A DNA stretch of 64,000 nt from Microbacterium flavescens (GCF_018588945.1 NZ_JAFIWA010000002.1:186001-250000), one strand, 5' to 3'. Positions 9,285 through 17,994 are shown, numbered from the stretch's first letter. Program-made: numbers and translations. The notes: generated by a model not told the origin, from the letters alone.

Positions 9285-9308
9285 GATGGTCCCTTCGTCG
9301 ATCCTCGC

Positions 9309-9349
9309 AGGCTATGTGCGGCGGACGCGCGGGCGGCAGGGTCTTGACG
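9309..9349 (-). promoter_or_regulatory. TGTCAAG-type promoter of the flavodoxin-like gene
   Basis: On the minus strand CGTCAAGACC starts at 9349 and the -10 candidate TAGCCT occupies 9314-9309, with a gap of 28 nt after the seven-base core. There is no recognisable -35. Four other promoters here have the same layout. The first base of the box is C instead of T. Confidence 0.55.
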
Positions 9350-9397
9350 TCCTCACCGGCGACCCCTACCCCGCTCTGCCGCGCTTACGCTGAGTCG

Positions 9398-9898
9398 ATG
9401 ACCCGTCACCCCGCACCTGCTCCCGTCGCGCCCGGCCAGGAATCGGTGTGGGAATATCCGCGTCCGCCCCGGGTAGAGCGGGCCGCGCATCGTGTGGTGA
9501 TCCGGTTCGGAGGCGCCACGATCGTCGACACCGACGACGTGGTGCGCGTGCTCGAGACCAGCCACCCGCCGGTTTACTACCTGCCCATCGCCGCGTTCGC
9601 CGACGGAGCGCTGGTGCCGACGTCGGGCGGCTCGTTCTGCGAGTTCAAGGGTGGCGCGCGCTACTTCGACGTGATCGGCGGCAGCGCCGCCGCGAAGCGC
9701 GCCGCCTGGAACTACCCCGACCCTGCGCCGGGCTTCGAGCTGCTCGCCGATCGGGTGGCGGTGTACGCCCGGCCGATGGACGCGTGCGAGGTCGACGGCG
9801 AGCTGGTCGAGCCGCAGCCGGGCGGCTTCTACGGCGGGTGGGTGACGTCGCGTGTCGCCGGACCCTTCAAGGGCGTCCCGGGGTCGATGGGCTGGTGA
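9398..9898 (+). CDS. DUF427 domain-containing protein
   Basis: This 166-residue protein consists of one DUF427 domain: IRFGGATIVDTDDVVRVLETSHPPVYYLP, then a conserved CEFKGGARYFDV and AAWNYPDP. DUF427 proteins are small beta-rich proteins of unknown biochemical role, widespread in actinobacteria. TACGCT at 9386-9391 lies 6 nt before the ATG, so the message is probably leaderless. The gene is followed at 34 bp by the GyrI-like gene in the same direction. Confidence 0.9.
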   Translation: MTRHPAPAPVAPGQESVWEYPRPPRVERAAHRVVIRFGGATIVDTDDVVRVLETSHPPVYYLPIAAFADGALVPTSGGSFCEFKGGARYFDVIGGSAAAKRAAWNYPDPAPGFELLADRVAVYARPMDACEVDGELVEPQPGGFYGGWVTSRVAGPFKGVPGSMGW

Positions 9899-9932
9899 CC
9901 GCGTCGGCCGCCGCGGCTACCCTGGTCGCGAC

Positions 9933-10550
9933 ATGAAGACCGACCTCAAGAAAGAGCTCGCCGCCTACTCCGCACGCCGCGGGGTGTTCGACGTGATCGA
10001 CGTGCCGGCGCTCCGCTACCTCATGATCGACGGTCACGGCGATCCGAACGATCAGCCCTACGCCGACGCCGTCTCGACGCTCTTCCCCGTCGCCTACAAG
10101 CTCAAGTTCATGAGCAAGAAGGAGCTCGACCGCGACTACGTCGTGATGCCGCTCGAGGCGCTGTGGTGGTCCGACGACATGGCGTCGTACACGAGCGACC
10201 GAGACAAGTCGCGCTGGGACTGGACCGCGATGATCCTCGTCCCCGACTGGACGACGTCCGACCACTTCGACCGAGCCGTTGCGGCGGCATCCGACGCTCC
10301 CGCCATCGACCGGCTTCGGCTCGAGACGCTGGAGGAGGGGCGGTGCGTGCAGACGCTTCATCTCGGACCCTTCGACGAGGAGGGCCCCGTCCTCGAGCGC
10401 ATGCACGACGAGTTCATCCCGGCGCAGGGCCTGCGCATGACCGGCCGTCATCACGAGATCTACCTGAGCGACATCCGGCGCACTGACCCGTCGAAGCTGC
10501 GCACGATCCTGCGCCAGCCCGTCGCCGACGCGGCGGGCGGCGGCGCGTGA
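9933..10550 (+). CDS. GyrI-like small-molecule-binding domain protein
   Basis: The 205-residue protein starts with MKTDLKKELAAYSAR and has the pattern of the GyrI-like/SOUL-related ligand-binding fold (FDVIDVPALRYLMIDGHGDPN, then a C-terminal HHEIYLSDIRRTDPSKLRT motif). Stand-alone members bind or hydrolyse small hydrophobic or cationic compounds, and some confer drug tolerance. It has no DNA-binding domain. Its stop overlaps the next gene's GTG by 4 bp, so the two are coupled. Confidence 0.88.
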   Translation: MKTDLKKELAAYSARRGVFDVIDVPALRYLMIDGHGDPNDQPYADAVSTLFPVAYKLKFMSKKELDRDYVVMPLEALWWSDDMASYTSDRDKSRWDWTAMILVPDWTTSDHFDRAVAAASDAPAIDRLRLETLEEGRCVQTLHLGPFDEEGPVLERMHDEFIPAQGLRMTGRHHEIYLSDIRRTDPSKLRTILRQPVADAAGGGA

Positions 10551-11041
10551 CCACGCGGCTCCTGCTCGTGTCCGACACCCATATCCCCGGCCGGGCGCGG
10601 ACTCTGCCTGCCGCGCTCCTGCGCGCCGCGGACGCGGCCGACCTCGTCGTGCACGCCGGCGACTGGGTCGCGGCATCCGTCCTGGACGATCTCGAGCAGC
10701 ACGGCGAGGTTCTGGGCGTCTTCGGCAACAACGACGGACCCGACCTGCGGGAGCGGCTTCCGGAGGTCGCGCGACGCGAGATCGAGGGCGTGCGGTTCGC
10801 CGTCGTGCACGAGACAGGCGACGCCCGCCGACGGGAAGTGCGCATGGACGACGCGTATCCCGACGACGACGTCCTGGTGTTCGGGCACAGCCACATCCCG
10901 TGGGACACGACGACTCCGCGCGGCCTCAGGCTGCTCAATCCGGGCTCGCCGACCGATCGCCGCCGCCAGCCGCACCACACGATGATGACGGTCGTGGTCG
11001 ATGCGGGCGCCCTGCGCGACGTGCAGCTCGTCGTGCTCTGA
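10547..11041 (+). CDS. YfcE/MJ0936-type metallophosphoesterase
   Basis: The 164-residue phosphodiesterase shows all five metal motifs of the small calcineurin-like family: SDTHIPG, HAGDWV, GNNDG, a histidine in VVHET, and GHSHIPW. Members hydrolyse phosphodiester bonds of varied substrates using Mn2+. The GTG start overlaps the upstream stop (GTGA). The length matches the minimal family fold. Substrate unknown. Confidence 0.92.
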   Translation: MTTRLLLVSDTHIPGRARTLPAALLRAADAADLVVHAGDWVAASVLDDLEQHGEVLGVFGNNDGPDLRERLPEVARREIEGVRFAVVHETGDARRREVRMDDAYPDDDVLVFGHSHIPWDTTTPRGLRLLNPGSPTDRRRQPHHTMMTVVVDAGALRDVQLVVL

Positions 11042-11053
11042 GCCCGGGTGGTT

Positions 11054-11184
11054 CAACCGCGCCATTGTGCGGGCCAGTGAAGGGGCGCTGCAAGATTCGG
11101 CGCGGTTGACCAGGGGGTGGGATGCCTCGACCGCGCCGTTCCGCGATGCCTGGGTGCGCCGGGCAACCATTCGGCGCGGTCGAG
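11054..11184. repeat. Two adjacent imperfect palindromic units with GGCGCGGTyG arms
   Basis: The first unit has arms CAACCGCGCC (11054-11063) and GGCGCGGTTG (11099-11108). The second has CTCGACCGCGCC (11126-11137) and GGCGCGGTCGAG (11173-11184). The arms of the two units differ by one base pair (T-A versus C-G), which is covariation. They fill the gap between two convergent genes and may terminate both. Confidence 0.7.
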
Positions 11185-11207
11185 CGGCGGATGCGGAGCC
11201 GCGGCGG

Positions 11208-11606
11208 CTAGGACCGCTCCGCGGTCGCGCGCACGAAGTCGCCGTGGGGGATCTCGGGGCCGAGCCCCGTGGCGCGGTTCCACACCAGCACGAGGGCCTC
11301 GCGCTCGCCGGCATCCGTCGCGACCGGCAGCCAGCGGGCGTCGTAGCCGTACCGCAGCTCCTCGTCGACGATCACGCGGTTCACGGCGTCACCCGGCCGC
11401 AGGGAGAGCACCTCGCCGTGCACGACACCGCCCGCATCGTCGAGCACGAGCACCGGCCATTCGCCGCCGGCGTCCCAGAACAGGCGTCCTCGCAGCGTGG
11501 CCGGGTGCGCCTCGATCACGTGCTCGCTGATCGCACCCCACAGCGCCATGTCCGGACGCAGGCTGCCGTACACGAACAGGGGCACGGCGGGCGGCGGGAA
11601 CGTCAT
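11208..11606 (-). CDS. Gamma-glutamylcyclotransferase-like (GGCT/AIG2) protein
   Basis: This 132-residue protein begins PLFVYGSLRPD, the diagnostic YGSLR substrate-binding loop of the GGCT fold, and keeps the acidic residues expected for the active site in VIVDEELRYGYDA. Such proteins convert gamma-glutamyl or gamma-glutamylamine compounds to 5-oxoproline. The start at 11606 gives the usual length, and TACGGT 7 nt upstream fits a leaderless promoter. Confidence 0.87.
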   Translation of the reverse strand: MTFPPPAVPLFVYGSLRPDMALWGAISEHVIEAHPATLRGRLFWDAGGEWPVLVLDDAGGVVHGEVLSLRPGDAVNRVIVDEELRYGYDARWLPVATDAGEREALVLVWNRATGLGPEIPHGDFVRATAERS

Positions 11607-11739
11607 GGCACCCACCGTAGTCAGGAGAGCGGATGCCGCAGCCCGGCCACCACTCGCGATGGACGTGCCCGCGCAATCCGTCTTGCCCGTCGCGCCGAAC
11701 AGTGCGTGCGGGGACGGCCCCTGCGCGTGAGGAGCAGTC

Positions 11740-13314
11740 ATGTCGGATCGACGCCGCGCCGCAGGGCTCCTGGCGCTGAGCGCCCTCGCCGGCATCGTCG
11801 GCGCGGGCGTGTTCCTGGCGGTCGCCGAAGTCGCGGCGCTGGTCGTCGCGCGGGAGAGCAGCCCGATTCTCGCCGTGGGCTCGTTCGTCATCGACATCGT
11901 GCCTCAGCCGCTCAAGGAGCTGGCCATCTCGACGTTCGGCGAGTACGACAAGATCGCCCTGCTCCTCGGGCTGGCGCTCGCCGTCGTCGTGGCCTCCGCC
12001 GTCGCGGGCGTGCTCCAGTATCTGCGCCCGCCGCTGGGCGTCATCGCCTTCGGGGTCGCCGCAGCCCTCTCGATCGCGGCCATCGTCACGCGGCAGGGCG
12101 CCTCGGAGCTCGCGTGGCTTCCGCCGCTCCTCGGAGCGGTCGCCGGGTCGGCCGTCCTGGTGCTCGCCGTCGGCCGGCTCCGCCGCTGGGCGGCCGCAGC
12201 CCAGGCCCCCGAGACCCTCACCGACTCGTCGTCGCGGCCTGAGAGCATCGATCGGCGCCGCTTCTTCCAGATCATCGGCGTCGCCGGAGCGGGGGCACTG
12301 ATCGTCGGCATCGCGGCGCGCGCGACGAACGTCGCCGTCTCGTCGATCGCCGCGGTGCGAAAGGCTCTCCGGCTGCCCGAACCGCGATCGACGGTCACGG
12401 TTCCGGAAGGCGCCGAGTTCGACATCCCAGGACTCTCGCCGCTCTACACGCCCAACGCCGACTTCTACCGGGTCGACACCGCGCTCACGGTTCCCGCCAT
12501 CGACCCGTCGGCATGGCGCCTGACGATCGACGGAATGGTCGGCGAGCGGGTCGAGCTGAGTTTCGACGACCTGGTCGGGATGGGGCTGGACGAGTACTCG
12601 ATCACCCTCACCTGCGTGTCGAACGAGGTCGGCGGGGACCTGCTCGGCACCGCGAAGTGGCTCGGCGTTCCCGTGCGGGACGTGCTCGCCCTCGCCGGCC
12701 CGCAGGCGGGAGCCGACATGGTCCTGTCGCGGTCGATCGACGGGTTCACGGCATCCACTCCTCTCGAAGCGCTGACCGACGCGGGACGTGACGCGATCCT
12801 GGCGGTGGCGATGAACGGCGAGCCGCTGCCGCTCGAGCACGGCTTCCCTGTGCGCATGGTCGTTCCCGGCCTCTACGGGTACGTCTCCGCGACCAAGTGG
12901 CTGACGGAGCTGAAGGTCACGACCTTCGCGGCCGACGAGGCGTACTGGACGCCCCGTGGCTACAGCGCCCAGGCTCCGATCAAGTTCTCGTCACGGCTCG
13001 ACACGCCCCGCACCGGCGAACCCGTCGCTGCAGGGGCGGTCGTGCTCGCGGGCGTCGCGTGGGCGCAGACCGTGGGCATCGAACGGGTCGAGGTCAAGGT
13101 CGACGACGGCGACTGGCAGCGCGCGACGCTCTCCTCCGCGGTCAACGACGACACCTGGGTGCAATGGTTCCTCGAGTGGGACGCCGCGGAGGGCAGCCAC
13201 GACATCACCGTGCGAGCCGTCGATCGCGCAGGTGAGCTGCAGGTCGAGGAGCGCGCGCCGATCGCGCCCGACGGCTCGTCCGGCTGGCAGCGCACGCTCG
13301 TGCGCGTCACATGA
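11740..13314 (+). CDS. Membrane-anchored molybdopterin-dependent oxidoreductase (sulfite oxidase/YedY family)
   Basis: This 524-residue protein has about four N-terminal transmembrane helices (residues 1-150), then a twin-arginine-like stretch (DRRRFFQIIG) and another hydrophobic segment before the extracytoplasmic catalytic domain. The domain has the cofactor-ligand cysteine in TLTCVSNEVGG, and a C-terminal Ig-like dimerization region (VKVDDGDWQRATL). The YedY branch repairs oxidised methionine or reduces sulfoxides, and the sulfite oxidase branch oxidises sulfite. The extra membrane domain is common in actinobacterial members. Substrate is uncertain. Confidence 0.9.
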   Translation: MSDRRRAAGLLALSALAGIVGAGVFLAVAEVAALVVARESSPILAVGSFVIDIVPQPLKELAISTFGEYDKIALLLGLALAVVVASAVAGVLQYLRPPLGVIAFGVAAALSIAAIVTRQGASELAWLPPLLGAVAGSAVLVLAVGRLRRWAAAAQAPETLTDSSSRPESIDRRRFFQIIGVAGAGALIVGIAARATNVAVSSIAAVRKALRLPEPRSTVTVPEGAEFDIPGLSPLYTPNADFYRVDTALTVPAIDPSAWRLTIDGMVGERVELSFDDLVGMGLDEYSITLTCVSNEVGGDLLGTAKWLGVPVRDVLALAGPQAGADMVLSRSIDGFTASTPLEALTDAGRDAILAVAMNGEPLPLEHGFPVRMVVPGLYGYVSATKWLTELKVTTFAADEAYWTPRGYSAQAPIKFSSRLDTPRTGEPVAAGAVVLAGVAWAQTVGIERVEVKVDDGDWQRATLSSAVNDDTWVQWFLEWDAAEGSHDITVRAVDRAGELQVEERAPIAPDGSSGWQRTLVRVT

Positions 13315-13341
13315 GACGAGCGGATGCCGCGCCCCGGCGCC

Positions 13342-13815
13342 TCACCCGGCGAAGCCGTCGAGCAGCCGGAAGATCAGGACGCTCAGCAGCAGTGACGAGG
13401 CGATCAGGGCGACGATGGCCACCGCCTTGCGCGTGGGTCGCTGGATCGAGATGACGAGCGCCGCAACCGAGAGGGCGAAAGCCAGCGTCACCAGAAGCCC
13501 GTTGACCACGGCGAGCACGGTGATCGCCGAGGGGTCCAGTCCGCCGGTCAGCCAGATGCCGGCCGCGAGCGCGAGCGCGCTCAGCACGACGAAGAGCATC
13601 GCCGCGGTGGCGGCGGCGTTTCTCGACGACGGTGCGCCCGAGTACGCCACCCCGCCGGCGGGCATCGGCGTGTAGGCGGGCGAGGTGCGCACGACGGGAT
13701 CGAGCGGCTTCACGAGGTCGGTCCAGCGCGCGCCGTCCCACCACCGGGTCCGCCCGGTCTCGGCGTCGAAAAGCCAGCCTGGCGGAACACCCTCGGCAGA
13801 ATTGCGGTCGCTCAT
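13342..13815 (-). CDS. DUF2510 domain membrane protein
   Basis: The 157-residue protein starts with a DUF2510 motif (PPGWLFDAETGRTRWWDG, then ARWTD), a short tryptophan-rich module common in actinobacterial envelope proteins. Three or so hydrophobic helices follow in the C-terminal half. The ATG at 13815 has a GGGGAG ribosome binding site. Function unknown. A second DUF2510 protein lies at 21287-21865. Confidence 0.85.
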   Translation of the reverse strand: MSDRNSAEGVPPGWLFDAETGRTRWWDGARWTDLVKPLDPVVRTSPAYTPMPAGGVAYSGAPSSRNAAATAAMLFVVLSALALAAGIWLTGGLDPSAITVLAVVNGLLVTLAFALSVAALVISIQRPTRKAVAIVALIASSLLLSVLIFRLLDGFAG

Positions 13816-13921
13816 AGTCTCCCCAGTACGAGTGATCCTTCGCGGTTCCCCAACCGCTCTGAAATGGAGAGTAGCGGATGCCGCCACCCCGCGTCTCGTC
13901 CCGCGTCGACGCGCGACGCCC

Positions 13922-15001
13922 TCACCAGCCGCTGCGCGTCGGCGTGTGCCCTTCTCTCGCGTCGTCCGGCATCTGCATCTCTGCGCGCACGCCGAGCAGC
14001 CGCAGCGGGCGCCCGGGTTCGATGCGCCCGACGAGCCGGAGGATCTCGGCCACGACGGTGTCGCGGTCGAACGTCGTGGGGATCTTGTGCACGAAGGTCT
14101 TCGTGAGGAACGGCGCGTAGCGGACCTTCAGGCCGACGCCCACGACGGGGCGCCCTTCGGCGACGACGTCGTCGAGGACCTGCGCGGCCAGCTCGCGTGC
14201 CGCCTGCTCGATGTCGGCGGGCTCGACGATGTTCTGCTGGAAGGTGGTCTCACGCCCGTGGCCGCGCGCCACCCAGGGGGTGTCGTCGACCACCGCGGAA
14301 CCGTCGCCGCGTCCGAGCTGGCGGTACCACGGCCCCATCTTGGGACCGAACTCCGCGGCGAGCACCGCTTCGTCGGCGCGTGCGAGGTCGTCGACCGTGA
14401 CGATGCCGTGGGCCGCGAGGCGCTTGGAGATCTTGCTGCCGACGCCCCAGAGCTCGATCGTGGGCCGGTGGCCCATCACCTCGAGCCAGTTGTCGGCGGT
14501 GAGACGGAAGGTGCCGCGCGGCTTGCCGAAGTCGGTGGCGTTCTTCGCGCGGACGAGGCTGTCGCCGATTCCGACGCTGCAGTGCAGCGCGGTGCGGTCG
14601 AGCACCGCGCGCTGGATGGCGGCGGCGTACGCCTCGGGGTCGTCGGTCGTGACGCCGACGAAGGCTTCATCCCAGCCCAGGACCTGAACGACCGCTCCGG
14701 GCTGTGCGCGGAGAGTCGCCATGACCTGCTCCGATGCCTCGGTGTAGGCGGGGGCGTCCACGGGCAGGATGACGGCGTCGGGGGCTTTGCGGGCGGCGAC
14801 GCGCAGCGGCATCCCGGAGCCGACTCCGAACGCTCGCGCCTCATAGGACGCGGTGGACACCACGGCGCGTTCAGTGGGATCGCCCCGGCCACCGACGATG
14901 ACGGGCAGGCCGGCGAGTTCGGGCCGCCGCAGGATCTCGACGGCAGCGATGAACTGGTCGAGATCGACGTGCAGCACCCACGGGTGGTGCGGGTCGCTCA
15001 T
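13922..15001 (-). CDS. dinB: Y-family DNA polymerase IV
   Basis: The 359-residue translesion polymerase has the catalytic acids in HVDLDQF and GWDEAF, and the HhH region (LWGVGSKISKRLAAHGIVTVDDLARADE). Little-finger residues are present, but the canonical C-terminal clamp-binding peptide is not obvious. The steric gate region reads DQFIAAVE rather than the usual DxFFAxVE, so the sugar-selecting position is altered relative to E. coli DinB. It belongs to the actinobacterial DinB branch. The start is the ATG at 15001. Confidence 0.9.
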   Translation of the reverse strand: MSDPHHPWVLHVDLDQFIAAVEILRRPELAGLPVIVGGRGDPTERAVVSTASYEARAFGVGSGMPLRVAARKAPDAVILPVDAPAYTEASEQVMATLRAQPGAVVQVLGWDEAFVGVTTDDPEAYAAAIQRAVLDRTALHCSVGIGDSLVRAKNATDFGKPRGTFRLTADNWLEVMGHRPTIELWGVGSKISKRLAAHGIVTVDDLARADEAVLAAEFGPKMGPWYRQLGRGDGSAVVDDTPWVARGHGRETTFQQNIVEPADIEQAARELAAQVLDDVVAEGRPVVGVGLKVRYAPFLTKTFVHKIPTTFDRDTVVAEILRLVGRIEPGRPLRLLGVRAEMQMPDDAREGHTPTRSGW

Positions 15002-15066
15002 GCGCTCCAGTGTGGCGCGCGGTTACGACGTTCGGCGAGCCCGAATGGATCAGGGCCGCCTGGCCG

Positions 15067-15091
15067 GCCGGGACGCGTGACGCGCCCCGGC
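15067..15091 (-). terminator. Hairpin downstream of the cold-shock gene
   Basis: GCCGGGACGCG pairs with CGCGCCCCGGC across the loop TGA with one mismatch. It starts 12 nt after the cold-shock stop codon in the direction of transcription. No strong U-run follows. Confidence 0.6.
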
Positions 15092-15102
15092 TGACCGGTG
15101 GA

Positions 15103-15306
15103 TCAGAGGGGCCGGATGTTGGCGGCCTGCATGCCCTTGGGGCCGCGCTCCGCCTCGAACTCGACCTTCTGGTTTTCGCGGAGCTCCTTGTAGCCCTCGC
15201 CGGTGATCGCGCTGAAGTGCGCGAACAGGTCGGCGCCGCCATCATCGGGAGCGATGAAGCCGAAGCCCTTTTCGGAGTTGAACCATTTCACGGTGCCAGT
15301 GGCCAT
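15103..15306 (-). CDS. cspA: Cold-shock domain protein
   Basis: The 67-residue protein is a single cold-shock domain with both RNA-binding motifs, KGFGFI and DLFAHFSAI, and the ending AANIRPL. CspA-type proteins bind single-stranded RNA and melt secondary structure in the cytoplasm. The start ATG at 15306 has the purine-rich site GAAGGAAAG upstream. The long upstream region is consistent with the extended leader of cold-inducible csp mRNAs. Confidence 0.96.
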   Translation of the reverse strand: MATGTVKWFNSEKGFGFIAPDDGGADLFAHFSAITGEGYKELRENQKVEFEAERGPKGMQAANIRPL

Positions 15307-15637
15307 CGTGTCTTTCCTTCTACTTTGCGGGCCGCCCGGAGGCGACCGGTGTGCCGCTCCGACGTGTACGGAGCGGACGGGTGGGGGTCGGGATGACTCT
15401 CGCGGAGGCGAGGAGCCGAGTGCTGAGGCGAGCGGTGAACGTTCGCGGGTGGAGGGAGGCCATCGGACGTCGGAGACGATCCGGGCGTCAGGCTGTTGCT
15501 GCTGCGCGGTGAGGCAGAGTGGAAATCGACGCATGACCCGAGTGGGCGACTCACCATAGCACGGCGAATCTCTCACATGCTGACCATACGTTCCTCTGGC
15601 CAGGTTCGGAAGCGTGCGGAGGCCTGGTCGCCGAGCG
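15307..15637 (-). promoter_or_regulatory. Long gene-free leader/promoter region of the cold-shock gene
   Basis: No convincing gene occupies this stretch. On the minus strand two TATGGT sequences (15558-15553 and 15588-15583) could be -10 elements for the cold-shock gene. The nearer one would give an RNA leader of about 240 nt, in the range of the thermosensing leaders of csp genes. This is inference from layout, and the fold has not been computed. Confidence 0.5.
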
Positions 15638-15674
15638 CTCAACGATATATCGTTGAGTATCGCCGGTATATCGG
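15638..15674 (+). promoter_or_regulatory. Tandem palindromes, candidate PadR autoregulatory operators
   Basis: CTCAACGATATATCGTTGAG (15638-15657) is a perfect 20-bp palindrome. A degenerate copy centred on CCGGTATATCGG (15663-15674) follows. Their centres are 21 bp apart, two helical turns, so dimers would sit on the same DNA face. They lie just upstream of the padR ribosome binding site (AAGGAGG at 15687-15693). Confidence 0.7.
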
Positions 15675-15698
15675 TGACGCCATTCCAAGGAGGTCGTC

Positions 15699-16268
15699 AT
15701 GAGCGATTCGTTCACGGGAGATTGGTTCGGTCCGCGCGAGCGCGGCCAGGGCGGAGCCCGCTCGGGCGGGGGACTGTTCGAGGCCATGGACCAGCTGCGC
15801 GAGATGTTCGAGCAGCGCGTGGGCCCACGCATGGGGCGCGGCGACGTGCGCACTGCGGTGCTCGCCGTGCTCGCCGAACGGCCGATGCACGGCTACCAGA
15901 TCATCTATGAGATCGAAGAGCGCAGCGGAGGCACGTGGAAGCCCAGTCCGGGCTCCGTCTACCCGACCCTGCAGCTCCTCGCCGACGAGGGCCTCATCAC
16001 CGCCGAGGAGGCGGGCGGCAAGAAGACGTACTCCCTGACGGAGGCGGGCCGCGCCGAGGCAGCAGAGGCCGAGGGCAAGTCCGCACCGTGGGAGAGCTCG
16101 AGCCGGCGTGATGCCGCCCGCTCCACCGCGCTGCCCAAGGCGGGTGCCAAGCTCGCGCAGGCCGCCGCCCAGGTGGCGACGAGCGGGTCTCCGGAGCAGG
16201 TGAAGCAGGCGGTCGACATCCTCGACGAGGCGCGTCGTAAGCTCTACTCGATCCTCGCCCAGGACTGA
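15699..16268 (+). CDS. PadR family transcriptional regulator
   Basis: This 189-residue protein has an N-terminal glycine/arginine-rich extension of about 45 residues. It continues into the winged helix typical of PadR (VRTAVLAVLAERPMHGYQIIYEIEERSGGTWKPSPGSVYPTLQ), and a C-terminal helical dimerization part. PadR proteins repress detoxification or transport genes and themselves. The palindromic pair directly upstream supports autorepression. The next gene, an ABC1 kinase-like gene, follows 52 bp later and may be co-transcribed. Confidence 0.9.
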   Translation: MSDSFTGDWFGPRERGQGGARSGGGLFEAMDQLREMFEQRVGPRMGRGDVRTAVLAVLAERPMHGYQIIYEIEERSGGTWKPSPGSVYPTLQLLADEGLITAEEAGGKKTYSLTEAGRAEAAEAEGKSAPWESSSRRDAARSTALPKAGAKLAQAAAQVATSGSPEQVKQAVDILDEARRKLYSILAQD

Positions 16269-16320
16269 CCGGATGCCGACGGACCGTCGGCCCGGGTCCG
16301 TCCCGACACAGGGAGCCTCG

Positions 16321-17994
16321 ATGGCCGACGCCGGCACTTCGCGCGCCCGCTATCGTCGCATCCTGCGCTTCGCCGCCCGCTACATGGTGCAGGCGTGGTG
16401 GTTCGAGCTGTTCCTGCCGCGGATCGGCCTCTCGCGGTTGGCCGCACGTGGCCGTGCCCAGAGACTCCGCGTGCTCGCTCGTCGCTTCCACACCCTCGCG
16501 GTGTCGCTGGGCGGCCTCATGATCAAGGTCGGCCAGTTCATGTCGTCGCGCCTCGATGTGCTGCCACCCGAGATCACGAAGGAGCTCGAGGGCCTGCAGG
16601 ACGAGGTGCCGCCGGTCGACTTCGCCGCGATCCGCGCGCTCGCCGAAGCGGAGCTGGGGGCGCCGCTCGAGAGCGTGTACGCCTCGGTCGATCCGGTGCC
16701 GGTGGCCGCGGCATCCCTCGGTCAAGCACACCGCGGTCGGCTGTCGCCGGACGACGCTGCGGACACGGGGTTCGCCGACGTCGTCATCAAGGTGCAGCGT
16801 CCGGGCATCGAGGCGATCGTCGACGTCGATCTGGCAGCGCTGCGCCGCGTCGCGCGATGGCTCGACCGAGTGAAGGTCGTCGCCGACCACGTCGATCTGC
16901 CGGTGCTCATCGAGGAGTTCGCCGCGACGAGCCGCGAGGAGATCGACTACCTGCACGAAGCGCGCAATGCCGCCCGCTTCGCGGAGAACTTCGCTGACGA
17001 CCCGCGCGTAGGGGTGCCCGAGATCGCGTGGGAGCGCTCGACGCGGCGCGTGCTGACCCTCGAGGACGTGACCGCCGTCAAGATCAACGACATCGACGGA
17101 CTGCGCGCCGCCGGCATCGACTCCTCGGAGGTCGCGTCCGAGTTCGCGACCGTGATGCTCGATCAGCTGTTCCGCGACGGCTACTTCCACGCCGACCCGC
17201 ACCCCGGCAACATCTTCGTCACCCCGACGCCGGGCGCGGATCGGCCCTGGCAGCTGACGTTCATCGATTTCGGCATGATGGGCGAGGTCCCCGACCGGCT
17301 GCGGCATGACCTCCAGGCCGTCGTGATCGCGGTCGCGTCGCGCAACGGCAAGCAGCTGATCGACAGCATCCGCGATGTCGGCATGCTGCTGCCGTCCGCC
17401 GACACGGCCGAGCTCGAGCGGGCCATGACCGCCCTGTTCGCCCGCTTCGGCGGCATGGGCTTCGCCGAGCTGCAGAAGGTGGATCCGCGCGAGTTCCAGG
17501 CGTTCGCGACGGAGTTCGGCGACGTCATCCGCTCGCTGCCGTTCCAGCTCCCCGAGAACTTCCTGCTGATCGTGCGCGCCGTCTCGCTCACGTCCGGCAT
17601 GTGCAGCTCGCTCGAGCCGGAGTTCAACATGTGGGATGCCGTCGAGCCCTACGCGGCACAGCTCACCCGCGACGAGCGGGGCAACGTCGTGCGGGCCGTC
17701 GCGAGCGAGGCCGCGGCGGTGGCCGGCATCGCCGCCCGGCTTCCCCGCCGACTCGACGACGTCGTCACGCGGCTGGAGGAGGGTCGGCTGAGCGTCGATT
17801 CGCCGAAAGCCGAGCAGCGGATGCGCGCGCTCGAGCGGGTGGTGCGGCGCGCGGTGTCGGCTGTGCTGTTCGCGGGGCTGTTCATCGGCGGCGCGGTGCT
17901 GCGACCCGATGAACCGGTGGCCGGGACCGCCTTGATGGTCGTGTCGGTGCTGCCGCTCCTGCACGCGGTGTTCTCGGGCTTCGGGCGGCGGTAG
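16321..17994 (+). CDS. ABC1/UbiB/AarF family protein kinase-like protein
   Basis: The 557-residue protein has the ABC1 family KxGQ motif (LMIKVGQFMSSR), the Ala-rich loop AAASLGQAHRG replacing the kinase glycine loop, catalytic HADPHPGN and metal-binding DFG in FIDFGMMGE. Two transmembrane helices close the C-terminus. Family members are atypical ATPases/kinases tied to quinone or isoprenoid lipid handling. The ATG at 16321 follows an AGGGAG site, and an earlier ATG at 16273 lacks one. Confidence 0.9.
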   Translation: MADAGTSRARYRRILRFAARYMVQAWWFELFLPRIGLSRLAARGRAQRLRVLARRFHTLAVSLGGLMIKVGQFMSSRLDVLPPEITKELEGLQDEVPPVDFAAIRALAEAELGAPLESVYASVDPVPVAAASLGQAHRGRLSPDDAADTGFADVVIKVQRPGIEAIVDVDLAALRRVARWLDRVKVVADHVDLPVLIEEFAATSREEIDYLHEARNAARFAENFADDPRVGVPEIAWERSTRRVLTLEDVTAVKINDIDGLRAAGIDSSEVASEFATVMLDQLFRDGYFHADPHPGNIFVTPTPGADRPWQLTFIDFGMMGEVPDRLRHDLQAVVIAVASRNGKQLIDSIRDVGMLLPSADTAELERAMTALFARFGGMGFAELQKVDPREFQAFATEFGDVIRSLPFQLPENFLLIVRAVSLTSGMCSSLEPEFNMWDAVEPYAAQLTRDERGNVVRAVASEAAAVAGIAARLPRRLDDVVTRLEEGRLSVDSPKAEQRMRALERVVRRAVSAVLFAGLFIGGAVLRPDEPVAGTALMVVSVLPLLHAVFSGFGRR

